The notes under the pieces are model-generated. The model did not search any database and was not told the origin of the DNA. It saw only the letters and a list, made by a program, of their open reading frames with translations. Positions 39,641 through 48,908 of a stretch of 51,684 bases of DNA are shown in pieces. The first letter of the stretch is position 1. The number at the start of each line of letters is the position of its first letter. The position numbers were made by a program, and so were the translations under genes. Source of the stretch: a virus; IMG/VR virus record IMGVR_UViG_3300044834_000092, positions 1 through 51,684 of that record. The stretch is one strand, 5' to 3'.

Positions 39641-41688
39641 TGCCGATCCAGAAACTCATCCTAGAACCCGGCATCAACACCAACCTGACGCCGACCCTGA
39701 ACAAAGGCAGTTGGTCGGCCAGCAATTTGATCCGCTGGCGCGACGGGCTTCCCGAAAAGATCGACGGCTGGTTGCGCCTGCTCTCACAGGCCTGCGCCGG
39801 TCTGGTGCGCGGCATCCATGCCTTTGCCGATCTGAACGCCAACAAATACTTGATCTTGGGCTCTGCCAATGCGCTGCAAGTCTCGGACGGCCGCGCAATC
39901 TATGATGTCAGCCTTCCGATCCGCGTTAGAAGCCTAGCAGCGTCGGGCGGGCTGTCATGCACCAACGGATCGTTTGTCATCACGATCAACGACAATAATC
40001 ACGGGCGCATCACCGGGGAATCCATTTCATTTCCGATCGCCGTGTCGATAAATAATGGCGTGACCGGAAAGCCGTTTTATCCCGGAGAAATCTACCGTAT
40101 CACCGTCATCGACGCGAACAATTACACGATCCAGCGCGGCTCCTCGCCGACTTTTACAAGTTCGGTTTCGGCCACTCCGAGCTATGCCACCACGGCGGGG
40201 AGCGGCGTTGTCACCGTGACGTTCTTCGATCATGGCGTAGCGACCAACGGGCTATGGATCGTGTCGCGCTCCGTCGATGTCGGTGGAACCGTGGTGGCGG
40301 CCGGAAGCTATAGCGCCACGCGGCTCTCGGCCAATACGCTGAGCATCACGGTGGGGAGTGCTGCCACCACTTCCGCTTCTGCGCTGGAAATCGCGGACGG
40401 CACCATAGCGGTACAGCCGATCAGCAACGACTTGCCCGACGCCACCAATTGGTACATCGACAATTTCGGGCAGATCGCGGTGTTCTGTCCCGAGGACGGG
40501 CCACTCTATCAATGGGTGCCGCCGATCCGCCACCCCAGCCCCACCGTGCCGGGCCCACTCGGCTCTGCTCCGCTGGGCTCCGGCCCGCTTGGGTCCGGCC
40601 CGGTCGATCCTGATTCAGTGGATGCGATGCAGGCCGGGGCGCTCATCACCAATGCGCCGGCCCGGAACGGCGGAATCATGGTGGCGATGCCGCAGGCCCA
40701 GATCATTTCATGGCGCGCCGAGTCAGCGGGGATCCAAGACCCGCTGCTGTTACGCTGGTGCGATGCCGGAAATTTCAATCGCTGGACCGCGGCGAGCACC
40801 AACCGTGCCGGGTCGAACCGGCTGAGCCGGGGCACCCGTATCGTCGGCGTGGTTCAAGCCCCGCAAAATACCCTGGTGTGGACCGATCTCGATCTCTGGC
40901 TGATGCAATATGTCGGGGGTCAAGGCGTCTATTCGTTCAACGTGGTGGCGTCGGGCTGCGGCCTGATCGCCTCGAAAGCCACGGCCACGCTGGGCGGTGT
41001 CACCTACTGGATGACGCAACAAGGCTTCTATCGGTTTGGCGGGGGCGGCGCTGATTTTCTGCCCTGCCCGGTCTGGGACATCGTATTTGGCGATCTCCAT
41101 CCCTTGCATCCCAGCGCCGCGGCGCAGGCCAAGATATGGGCGCGGCCCATCGCTTCGTTCAACGAAGTGGTTTTCCGGTTTCCCTCGACTCACGGCAATG
41201 GCGAAATAGATTCCTACGTCAAGTTCAACACGGCGGGGCATTGGGACTACGGCTCGCTGGTCAGGACCGCCGGGATCGACCAGCACGTCTTTGGCGTGCC
41301 GATCGAGGTCGATGACAATTTCCGAGTCCAGCAGCACGAATACGGCTACGACGCCGACGACGAGGCGATGGAAGGGGCGTTTGTCGAGACCGGGGATTTC
41401 GATCTCGGCGACGGCGACGACATCCTGTTCATCGACCAGATCATCCCGGATTTCAAATGGCTTGGCACTGGCGGGTACATCCTGCTCACCGTGTATAGCC
41501 GCAACTATCCGAGCGACAGCTACGTCAAGCACGGCCCGTTCACCGTTACCGCCAATACGCGGTTCGTCCCGCTGCGCTGCCGGGCCAGGCAAGTGAAATT
41601 CCGGATCGAATGGGGTCCGGTGCTGGACTATTCGGCGCGGCTCGGCGCGGTGCGCTATCGCGCTATTCCATCGGGGAGACGGCCATGA
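39640..41688 (+). CDS. Tail hub or DNA-stabilisation protein (P22 gp10-like), 682 aa
   Basis: Begins LILEPGINTNLTPTLNKGSW, then SNLIRWRDGLPEKIDGWLRL, a signature shared by podovirus tail hub proteins that seal the head. A PLGSAPLGSGPLGSGP insert lies near residues 306-321. The latter half is beta-rich, including WMTQQGFYRFGGGGADF. Length fits. It probably forms the tail nozzle or hub. Confidence 0.75.
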   Translation: MPIQKLILEPGINTNLTPTLNKGSWSASNLIRWRDGLPEKIDGWLRLLSQACAGLVRGIHAFADLNANKYLILGSANALQVSDGRAIYDVSLPIRVRSLAASGGLSCTNGSFVITINDNNHGRITGESISFPIAVSINNGVTGKPFYPGEIYRITVIDANNYTIQRGSSPTFTSSVSATPSYATTAGSGVVTVTFFDHGVATNGLWIVSRSVDVGGTVVAAGSYSATRLSANTLSITVGSAATTSASALEIADGTIAVQPISNDLPDATNWYIDNFGQIAVFCPEDGPLYQWVPPIRHPSPTVPGPLGSAPLGSGPLGSGPVDPDSVDAMQAGALITNAPARNGGIMVAMPQAQIISWRAESAGIQDPLLLRWCDAGNFNRWTAASTNRAGSNRLSRGTRIVGVVQAPQNTLVWTDLDLWLMQYVGGQGVYSFNVVASGCGLIASKATATLGGVTYWMTQQGFYRFGGGGADFLPCPVWDIVFGDLHPLHPSAAAQAKIWARPIASFNEVVFRFPSTHGNGEIDSYVKFNTAGHWDYGSLVRTAGIDQHVFGVPIEVDDNFRVQQHEYGYDADDEAMEGAFVETGDFDLGDGDDILFIDQIIPDFKWLGTGGYILLTVYSRNYPSDSYVKHGPFTVTANTRFVPLRCRARQVKFRIEWGPVLDYSARLGAVRYRAIPSGRRP

Positions 41689-41894
41689 ATGAAATCCTTG
41701 CCGCGCTCAAATCGGGCGTTATCGCGTTCAACGAATTGAAAGACGTGATCGCCGCGGTGTTCCCGCGCACCACGGGCACATCGACTACCGCCACGACCGG
41801 GGCGTCCGGGGCCCTCCCGGCCCAACCCGCCGGTTATCTCGAAGTCCTGCATCCCAACGGCACCACCGTGAAAGTGCCTTTCTTCAACACATAA
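41685..41894 (+). CDS. Small hypothetical tail-operon protein, 69 aa
   Basis: ATG overlaps the previous stop (ATGA) with ggggag upstream. N-terminal helix (NEILAALKSGVIAFNELKDV), then a Thr/Ala-rich linker, and a final beta strand (YLEVLHPNGTTVKVPFF). No family recognised. Confidence 0.55.
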   Translation: MNEILAALKSGVIAFNELKDVIAAVFPRTTGTSTTATTGASGALPAQPAGYLEVLHPNGTTVKVPFFNT

Positions 41895-41952
41895 AAGCCG
41901 GGACTAGAACGAAGCAGAGGCCGGTGTTACGCAGCAAATACGGGGTTTTGCG

Positions 41953-42528
41953 ATGCCATCGATGCGGTTCGGCCAAGGCTATCCGGCACACGGTCATGGG
42001 CTTGCCACGGGGCAGGCCATGGCGTCGGGCGGACTTGTCCCGCTGCCCCACATGAACCGCCCCAAGGGGTTTAGCGCCGCGATCCGGCCCCCGTCCGGCC
42101 TGATCAGGTCGGACGTGCCGGGCCGCACCGATCAGCACGTCATGAAGGTAAGGCCAGACAGCTACGTGGTTCCAGCCGATGTGGTGTCCGGCCTGGGCCA
42201 AGGCAATACACTGGCCGGCGCCAAGCTGCTGGAACAAGCGCTCAAGTCTGGCCCCTATGGGGTCGCGCCGAAGAAACCAAGAGTGAAGCGCCTTGCCGTG
42301 CCACGGCCGGGCTCTGTTCCCCATTTTGCCGAGGGTGGCGAGGTCGAGCCCGCCGACGATACCGAAATCATCACGGCCGGCGGCGAGTTCGTCTTGGACC
42401 CGGACATGGTGAAAGAGATCGGCGGCGGCGACGTGAAAGAAGGTCATCGCCGGATCGACGCCATGGTCAAGACGGTCCGCGCCCAGATCATCGCCCACAT
42501 GAAAAAACTTCCAGGTCCGCAACGATGA
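41953..42528 (+). CDS. Hypothetical virion protein with GG tags, 191 aa
   Basis: Contains MASGGLVP, then DQHVMKVRPDSYVVPADVVS and GLGQGNTLAG; this last block is typical of a phage protein of unknown function, often upstream of a GNAT gene. Later FAEGGEVEP appears. The C-terminus is helical (GGDVKEGHRRIDAMVKTVRA). It overlaps the next gene by 4 nt. Likely virion-associated. Confidence 0.6.
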   Translation: MPSMRFGQGYPAHGHGLATGQAMASGGLVPLPHMNRPKGFSAAIRPPSGLIRSDVPGRTDQHVMKVRPDSYVVPADVVSGLGQGNTLAGAKLLEQALKSGPYGVAPKKPRVKRLAVPRPGSVPHFAEGGEVEPADDTEIITAGGEFVLDPDMVKEIGGGDVKEGHRRIDAMVKTVRAQIIAHMKKLPGPQR

Positions 42529-43109
42529 CGTCCGATTTTCTGCTCAACGGTTCCAGTGGGGTCAGGCTCGCCGTGCCCGGCGACGAGGAGGAGATATTTG
42601 GCCTGCTCACCCTGTTCCATGAGGAGCACGCGCTGTTCACCATGTCGCCGGAGAAGGTGCGGACCTCGGTCCATGCCGCCACCCATCGCGTCCCGGATCA
42701 CACCGGGGCGCTCGGCATGATCGGTGTGGTCGAACAGGATGGCCGGTTGGTCGGCACCATCGGACTGTTTGTGGGACAGGACTGGTATAGCAGCGACAAC
42801 GTCATCAATGAACGGTGGAATTTCGTACACAAGGATTATCGCCGGTCCGACTACGCCAAGCGGCTGGTGAACTTTTCCAAGGCCTGTCAGCAATGGTTTG
42901 AGTCTGCGATTGGCATGATGCCGCTGGTCATCGGCGTGTTTTCCACGGTCCGCACCGAAGCGAAGGTTCGCCTGTACCGCCGCTGGCTTCCCCAGGCCGG
43001 CGCGATCTTCATCTACGGCAAGACCCCCCGTCAGCCCGACGATGGAAGTTCAACAATTATTCCAAGCCCGCAAACCCGCTCTCCCGTTAGTGGACGAGCG
43101 AGGCATTAG
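42525..43109 (+). CDS. GNAT-family acetyltransferase, 194 aa
   Basis: Typical GNAT layout: VRLAVPGDEEEIFGLLTLFH, then a beta hairpin GMIGVVEQDGRLVGTIGLFV, and an acceptor-loop helix with HKDYRRSDYAKRLVNFSKAC, where the RxxxxA-type turn (normally RxxGxG/A) contacts acetyl-CoA. GNATs in this position of podovirus late operons are known; they may acetylate a host or virion protein, and some phage GNATs modify DNA bases. The target is unknown here. Confidence 0.75.
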   Translation: MTSDFLLNGSSGVRLAVPGDEEEIFGLLTLFHEEHALFTMSPEKVRTSVHAATHRVPDHTGALGMIGVVEQDGRLVGTIGLFVGQDWYSSDNVINERWNFVHKDYRRSDYAKRLVNFSKACQQWFESAIGMMPLVIGVFSTVRTEAKVRLYRRWLPQAGAIFIYGKTPRQPDDGSSTIIPSPQTRSPVSGRARH

Positions 43110-46100
43110 ATGTGCCCAGGCAGCAACACGACAACGACATCCACGAGGCCGCCGAAAGACGTTCGCAAGGCCTATCGGCAACTGATGAAGCGCGCGACCA
43201 AGGTCGCCGATACCAAATACACGCCATACAAAGGCGATCTGGTTGCTGACCAAACAAGGCTGCAAAGGCAAGGCATCAATCAGCTCGGCAAGGCACAGGA
43301 CGTTTGGAAGCCCTACGTCAATCAGGCCAAGACCTACACGGCTCGCGCCGCCAACATCGCGGGCCGAGACCCGGAGATTCAAAAGTGGCTTAACCCTTAT
43401 GGCAAGGAAGCCGCACAATACGGAAAGCGGCAGGGTGCCGAGCTCGCGGACTATGCCCGTGACGTCGCGGCGCGCGCCCCGCAATTCGAGGAGTTCAACA
43501 AGGCGACGATCGACAAATACAGTTCGCCGTACACCAAAAACGTTGTCGATGCCTCGCTCGCCAATATCCGGGAAGAGGAACGCCGGAGCCAAGCCGATCT
43601 GCTCGACCGCTCCATCATGGGCGGCAATGCCTTCGGTGGAGATCGGGCCGGGGTAGCCGCGTCAGAACTGGCGCGGGGCCAGCAACTCTCGCGCGACCAG
43701 GTCGTGTCGGGACTTTACGAGAAGGGCTACGGCCAGGCGCTCGGCCAATACAATCAAAACCAAAACATGGCGATGCAGGGCGCGCAGTTCGGTCTCGCCG
43801 GACAGCAGGCCGGGGCCCAACTCGGAATGGCTGGACTCGCGGCGGGCCAGCAAGGCTATGGCCAAGCCCTCGGTCTGGCGCAGGGCGCACAGCAATTCGA
43901 GTCACAGGCGCAGGCCCAGGCCGCTGCGCAAATGGCCGGGCTCGGCAGCCAGGCGTTGCAAAGCTATCTGACCAGCGCCGGCGCCGCGGTGCAGGGCGGC
44001 TCGTTGGATCAGGCCCAGCGCCAGGCCGAGCTCAATTCCGCCTATCAGCAGTTCCAGCAGCAGCAGGCCTATCCGTTCCAAACCACGCAATTCCTCGCCA
44101 ACACATTGCTCGGCACGGGCCAAGCCATTGGCGGCACCTCGACCACGACCCAACCTGGGCCAAGCCCATGGGCAACCGCTGCCGGTCTCGGCATGACAGG
44201 GCTTGGCATGATCGGCGGCACCGGCGGCTTTGGCGCCGGCGGCTGGCTTACTGCGTTGTCCGACCGGCGCGCCAAGGAAAATCGCGAGGTGGTTGGCAAG
44301 CTGTTCGATGGCCAGCCGATCTATCGTTATAATTTCAAAGGTCAGCCCCGCACCGAAATCGGATTGATCGCGCAGAACGTCGAGCGCAGAAACCCAGAAG
44401 CGGTCAGCGAGTTCGGCGGCCTGAAAATGGTCGATTACGGCAGCGCCACGGAAGACGCGGCGCGGAAGGGCCATTTCGCTTCGGGCGGCTTGGTGCCGTC
44501 GGGAATGCCATTCGAAGACCAGCTAGACGCGATGTCGCTGCTGCGCTTCCCCGGCGACAGCACGATCAAAGTAAAAGGGTTGATGGGTCTGCCCAAGCCA
44601 CCGAGCCCCAGGCAAGACGATCCTGTCGGCGACATCATGAAACAATCGCTGTCGCTCGGTCCCATGTACAAGGCGATGCGGGAAGATCGGGAAGCGCGAT
44701 TGGCTTCGCCGCTCGGCCCAGCCGCATCGGCCAACCGTGATTTCGGCTCACCCATCTATGCCCGGGGTGGGCTTGTTCCACATTACGCGCTCGGCGGCGA
44801 AATCGACGACGGCGAAGAGTTCATGCCGGACCTTGGTTTGGTGCCGAGCGATGAGCCGATCCGTCTCGCCGATGCCAGCGGGGGAATGCCGGGGTATAGC
44901 CGCGCCATCGCAAACATCGAAAGCGGCGGAGATTACTCGAAACTCGGTCCAATTATTACCGGTGGTGACTACGCTGGCGACCGCGCCATCGGGAAATATC
45001 AAATCATGGGGAAAAATATTTCCCCGTGGACCAAGGAAATTCTTGGCCGCGAGATGACTCCTGATCAGTTCTTGGCCGACAAGGACGCGCAGGACGCGGT
45101 GTTCAACGGCAAGTTCGGCGCCTACGAGAAAAAATATGGCCCGTCCGGTGCGGCCCGCGCCTGGTTCGCGGGCGAAGGCGGGATGAACCGGCCGGAGCGC
45201 CGCGATCAGCTCGGCACCAGCGTTGCCGGTTACGAGGAGAAATTCAATCGTGGGATGGGCTTTGCCCCGGAGGAAGGCGGCGGTGGAGCACCGCCGGCCG
45301 GCCCGCCGCTCGGTCTCGCCCCGCCCCCACCGTCCAGCGCTGGTCTTACCCCTGCGGCGAAGCACGACAACCGCGACGTATGGCTTGCCTTGGCCGCGGC
45401 CGGGCTCGGCACTTTGGCATCGAAAAGCCCGTATGCCTCCGGCGCGATCGGCGAAGGCGGATTAGTTGGTTTGAAAACTTATATGGAGGGCGAACAGGAG
45501 CGGAAAAAGCTCGAACTGGCGCAGCGCAAATTGGATTCCGACGCCCAGGTCATCACGTCGGGGCCGACCGTGATGATTCGCTATGCCAGCGGACAGATCA
45601 TCAATACTGGAATCCCAACGCAGACCGCTGGGCAGAAAGAGCAGGCTGCTCGCAGCCAGGCCGGTATGGTTCCTGGCACTGGCACGCGTATTCCACAAGG
45701 CTTCAAGCTTTCTGAGAATGGCGGACTTATCCCGATCCCCGGTGGACCATCCGATCCCGTTTACAAACAGCAAGCGGCTGTACGGCAAAATGCCCCGGCA
45801 GGCTATCGCTGGGTTGATCCACAAAATCCAAATGCAGGATTAGAGGCCATTCAGGGCGGTCCTGGGGAAAAAATCACCGCGGAAGTTGCGGCTCGGCTGG
45901 GCCTTGCAAAATCGTTTCTTGGGCAGCTTGAAGATTATCCAGACCGAGAAGGAAAGATGCAGCCTGGTATCCGGTCACGTATTCAAGCGGGCGAGGTGAC
46001 GGGGCCGATCGATGGCCCTATGGCAAGGCTTAATATTGGTAAGCCGGGAGAACTACGCCGGCAGATTTCATCTGGTGCCGAGTCGCTGCTGCGCAACCTC

Positions 46101-46379
46101 ACGGGCGCCGGCATGAACTTGCAGGAAGCAAAAAACTACGTCGCTCGTTACGAACCAGAATGGAATGATAGCGCTGAAACGTTGCTGTCTAAGGTTGGTC
46201 AGCTAGAGCGCGAGCTCAAATCCACCATGGAAATGGTGGCGAAAGGCCGCGGCGGCACTGGCCCTACAGCGCCGGTCCCGCCCCCAGCATCTCGTGGGAT
46301 AAGCAAAGAGCAATATGATGCTCTTCCTCCGGGCTCGTCGTATACGGCTCCTGATGGGGTCATGAGAGTAAAACGCTGA
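43110..46379 (+). CDS. Large virion protein: internal S74 chaperone plus lytic transglycosylase, 1089 aa
   Basis: N-terminal 380 residues are helical and Gln/Ala/Gly-rich, as in ejection proteins (for example QYNQNQNMAMQGAQFG). At residue 384 an S74 intramolecular-chaperone pattern begins (SDRRAKENREVVGKLFDG, IGLIAQNVERRNPEAV), with the Ser384/Lys389 dyad kept. GG tags follow (FASGGLVP, YARGGLVP, YALGGEI). Residues 595-715 hold a transglycosylase-like domain: IANIESGGDY with Glu604, AIGKYQIMG, and GAARAWFAGEGG. The rest is disordered with coiled stretches. It probably degrades peptidoglycan during DNA injection. S74 domains are normally C-terminal, so its internal place is unusual. Confidence 0.75.
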   Translation: MCPGSNTTTTSTRPPKDVRKAYRQLMKRATKVADTKYTPYKGDLVADQTRLQRQGINQLGKAQDVWKPYVNQAKTYTARAANIAGRDPEIQKWLNPYGKEAAQYGKRQGAELADYARDVAARAPQFEEFNKATIDKYSSPYTKNVVDASLANIREEERRSQADLLDRSIMGGNAFGGDRAGVAASELARGQQLSRDQVVSGLYEKGYGQALGQYNQNQNMAMQGAQFGLAGQQAGAQLGMAGLAAGQQGYGQALGLAQGAQQFESQAQAQAAAQMAGLGSQALQSYLTSAGAAVQGGSLDQAQRQAELNSAYQQFQQQQAYPFQTTQFLANTLLGTGQAIGGTSTTTQPGPSPWATAAGLGMTGLGMIGGTGGFGAGGWLTALSDRRAKENREVVGKLFDGQPIYRYNFKGQPRTEIGLIAQNVERRNPEAVSEFGGLKMVDYGSATEDAARKGHFASGGLVPSGMPFEDQLDAMSLLRFPGDSTIKVKGLMGLPKPPSPRQDDPVGDIMKQSLSLGPMYKAMREDREARLASPLGPAASANRDFGSPIYARGGLVPHYALGGEIDDGEEFMPDLGLVPSDEPIRLADASGGMPGYSRAIANIESGGDYSKLGPIITGGDYAGDRAIGKYQIMGKNISPWTKEILGREMTPDQFLADKDAQDAVFNGKFGAYEKKYGPSGAARAWFAGEGGMNRPERRDQLGTSVAGYEEKFNRGMGFAPEEGGGGAPPAGPPLGLAPPPPSSAGLTPAAKHDNRDVWLALAAAGLGTLASKSPYASGAIGEGGLVGLKTYMEGEQERKKLELAQRKLDSDAQVITSGPTVMIRYASGQIINTGIPTQTAGQKEQAARSQAGMVPGTGTRIPQGFKLSENGGLIPIPGGPSDPVYKQQAAVRQNAPAGYRWVDPQNPNAGLEAIQGGPGEKITAEVAARLGLAKSFLGQLEDYPDREGKMQPGIRSRIQAGEVTGPIDGPMARLNIGKPGELRRQISSGAESLLRNLTGAGMNLQEAKNYVARYEPEWNDSAETLLSKVGQLERELKSTMEMVAKGRGGTGPTAPVPPPASRGISKEQYDALPPGSSYTAPDGVMRVKR

Positions 46380-48607
46380 TGCCAAATATCAGCATCCAGC
46401 CCCTTGGCGGCGAGGGAGATTGGTGGGGAGCCGATCCTATCGCTGGTCCTGTCGTTGGCGATGCGCCACAGCAGCAGACCACAACGCTGCCGAGCGCCGC
46501 GTTGAGTTTCAGTGATCAAGACAGGATCATGCCCCGTCTCGGTGGCCAGGAACCGGCGCTCGACATGGAGCCTGCTCCGCCGCCTCTTGGAGTAGCCCAG
46601 CCTGGTGCTCCTGAATTGCCGTTGTTCGTGCCACGGGCGAAAGTTGCGACCATTGAGAACTTTCCGCCGATGGTCGCCCCATCCGTGCCGAACGTCCCGC
46701 CGGCAGCGCTTGGCGCGCCCAATACTGGCTGGTGGAACAATGATCCCATCGCCCCTACGCCGCAGTTTTCAAATAAGCTAGCTGCGGCCGGAACTCAGCC
46801 GGTAGCGGCCCCTGTGGGAACGCCGACTTCTCCGGGGCAAAGATTGGAAATCGACTTCCTCAACCAAGGCTCTGCGGCGAGCCAGCTAACTACCCCGATT
46901 ACATCGGCGCATGCCAAGAACATTGTTTCTGCTGATTTGCACGAAAGCGATGCTGGCGAAATCATGTACCGCGATCCGGTGACCGGACATGTCGCTCCGG
47001 CAGATCGCAAGAAGCACGTCGCTCTCCGAGACCCAGCCGACAACCAAGTCAAACTTTACACACGCACCCCAGAAACAGACGAAAGTGCCTTGTCTGCATT
47101 GGGGCGACTATTGATGTCAGGCATGGGGGCTGGAGCCCCGACCGCAAGGCCGGCCGTGGGACTCGCACGCGCGACGAGGCCAGGCGAGGAAATTACCGCC
47201 GCCGCTGAAAGGCTTTCTGCAAGTGGTGCGCCGGTTCAGGTTCCTCGGGCAATCACTACCGACTCTATGCCTGTGCAGCGTGCAGCAGCTACCGTTAGAA
47301 ACGTTCCGTTTGCTGGCGATCCGTTGGTTGCCGGCGCCGAAAAAGCCATTACCCAACTTGGCAACAAGGCATCGGAGGTTGCAGCCGGTTATGGCGGCGG
47401 GACGACTGTCGGTAGCGGTGATGCCGCGAGGACAGCAATCCGCGAATACATCACAGGAGTAACTGCCCAACGCGCGTCGAAGTTATATGACCGCGTTGAC
47501 AATCTGGTTGATGGCTCGCGCACTGTCCCTCTTGAGGTCACCGGCGGTGTTGCCAGGGAAATCATGACGCGGCGCGGCCAAGCGGGACTAGGCGAAGGGT
47601 CAAAGGCCGTTGCTACAGTGCTCGAAGCCATCCAGCGACCGCAGGGGCTAACTTATCAAGGACTGAAGGATTTGCGCTCTGCTGTCGGGGAAATGCTCAA
47701 GGGGAGCGTTCTCCCGGAAGGAATGTCGCAAGCGGAACTCAAGCAAATATATTCCGCGCTGTCGGATGACTTGAAGACAACGGTCAGCGTGACCGGTGGC
47801 GTCCCCGCGAAGTCCGCCTTCGACCGAGCAAACACTTACTATCGCTTAATTTCGGATAGGCGGGAAGCTCTGGCTAAGATCATCGGAAAAAACGGTGATG
47901 AGCCCGCCGAGAAGGTGTTTCAGCACCTGATTGCCATGGCATCCAGCACGTCCAGGGCTGACATTCGACGATTGGCCCAGGCGCGCAAGGCTATTGGGAC
48001 AGATGATTGGAATGAATTTGCGTCGGGTGTTGTTGCAGAGTTGGGGCGATCACCTGCCGCCAAGGGAGCGCCGGAAGCTCTGAACAGCGGCGGATTTAGT
48101 CCTGAGCGATTTCTGACGGCCTACAACAAACTGTCCTCAGATGGCCGCGCCATGCTATTTCGTTCCGGGGCGCAAAGGGATCTTGCGAATTCTCTGGACG
48201 ACATCGCCAGAGTATCTAGCAGGTTTCGTGAACTTCAAAAATTTTCCAATCCGTCAGGTACGGCCCAAAATACAGTTGGTGGCATCGGTATCGGCAGTGC
48301 TGGCACGGCGCTCTTGATGGGCGACGTTGTCACGCCTCTGGCAATGCTTGGGACGGTTCTCAGTGCTAGGCAGCTAGCGACCGTTCTTGCCAAGCCATCC
48401 ACGGCGCGCGCAGTTGCGGATTTTTCGAAGAGATACGAAGTTGCGGCAGGGGTACCGACGACGCCGAAAATTGCTCTTTTGACGCTAGCCTCGCGCAATC
48501 TCGCGAATTCCCTCAAGGAATCTGGTATTGTAATATCGCCAACTGATTTTCTGAAATCTATTACCGGACCGGTACCAGCTCGCACCGATGATGATAAGCG
48601 CAACTGA
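46379..48607 (+). CDS. Putative internal virion or ejection protein, 742 aa
   Basis: Start overlaps the previous stop (TGATG). The N-terminal 150 residues are Pro-rich and disordered, with WWGADPIAGP and WWNNDPIAP as a repeated motif. A long helical region follows (AREIMTRRGQAGLGEGSKAV and TYQGLKDLRSAVGEMLKGS), with a hydrophobic segment near residues 635-670 (GGIGIGSAGTALLMGDVVTP and VLSARQLATVLA). This organisation fits large ejection proteins that form the channel for DNA entry. No catalytic motif recognised. Confidence 0.6.
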   Translation: MPNISIQPLGGEGDWWGADPIAGPVVGDAPQQQTTTLPSAALSFSDQDRIMPRLGGQEPALDMEPAPPPLGVAQPGAPELPLFVPRAKVATIENFPPMVAPSVPNVPPAALGAPNTGWWNNDPIAPTPQFSNKLAAAGTQPVAAPVGTPTSPGQRLEIDFLNQGSAASQLTTPITSAHAKNIVSADLHESDAGEIMYRDPVTGHVAPADRKKHVALRDPADNQVKLYTRTPETDESALSALGRLLMSGMGAGAPTARPAVGLARATRPGEEITAAAERLSASGAPVQVPRAITTDSMPVQRAAATVRNVPFAGDPLVAGAEKAITQLGNKASEVAAGYGGGTTVGSGDAARTAIREYITGVTAQRASKLYDRVDNLVDGSRTVPLEVTGGVAREIMTRRGQAGLGEGSKAVATVLEAIQRPQGLTYQGLKDLRSAVGEMLKGSVLPEGMSQAELKQIYSALSDDLKTTVSVTGGVPAKSAFDRANTYYRLISDRREALAKIIGKNGDEPAEKVFQHLIAMASSTSRADIRRLAQARKAIGTDDWNEFASGVVAELGRSPAAKGAPEALNSGGFSPERFLTAYNKLSSDGRAMLFRSGAQRDLANSLDDIARVSSRFRELQKFSNPSGTAQNTVGGIGIGSAGTALLMGDVVTPLAMLGTVLSARQLATVLAKPSTARAVADFSKRYEVAAGVPTTPKIALLTLASRNLANSLKESGIVISPTDFLKSITGPVPARTDDDKRN

Positions 48608-48676
48608 CCACCACGGCTCAATCGTCAACCACACGAGTGCTGAGTAAAGTAAAAAAGGGATACGACTAGTACTCAT
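48485..48676 (-). CDS. Possible small membrane protein, antisense to the end of the ejection gene, 63 aa
   Basis: ATG at 48676 abuts the stop of the next upstream membrane gene (TAAATG). It has a hydrophobic stretch (IPFLLYSALVWLTIEPWWSV, ALIIIGASWYRSG) and a basic tail. However the last 123 nt lie antisense to a well-supported gene. The ribosome-binding site is weak. It could be the second half of a two-gene lysis or membrane unit, or chance. Confidence 0.3.
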   Translation of the reverse strand: MSTSRIPFLLYSALVWLTIEPWWSVALIIIGASWYRSGNRFQKISWRYYNTRFLEGIREIARG

Positions 48677-48874
48677 TTACCGTTTCTCAGCGGGCGGCCG
48701 TTGCGAAAGAGACGTATCTATCTTCTGATGCAACCGATCCAAGGACATCCAAGTCGCCACCCCAAAAAAGATAACAAGGAAAACGACAAGGCCGATGGCT
48801 GGAATGTCTATGAATAAAGCGGCGAGCGCTAGCAGCGCAAGCGCGAGTATTGGCCCGAACAGGGGATGCTTCAT
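48677..48874 (-). CDS. Small two-helix membrane protein, holin-like, 65 aa
   Basis: Two hydrophobic segments: FGPILALALLALAALFIDIP and IGLVVFLVIFFGVATWMSL, with a polar C-terminus (HQKIDTSLSQRPPAEKR). Short N-terminus and basic tail are typical of class II holins, yet no known holin family is recognised. It is transcribed after the zincin gene. Role in lysis is inferred from shape only. Confidence 0.5.
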   Translation of the reverse strand: MKHPLFGPILALALLALAALFIDIPAIGLVVFLVIFFGVATWMSLDRLHQKIDTSLSQRPPAEKR

Positions 48875-48908
48875 CGTCGGCTGACCCAGCGTTGTGAACG
48901 CAGGAAGC

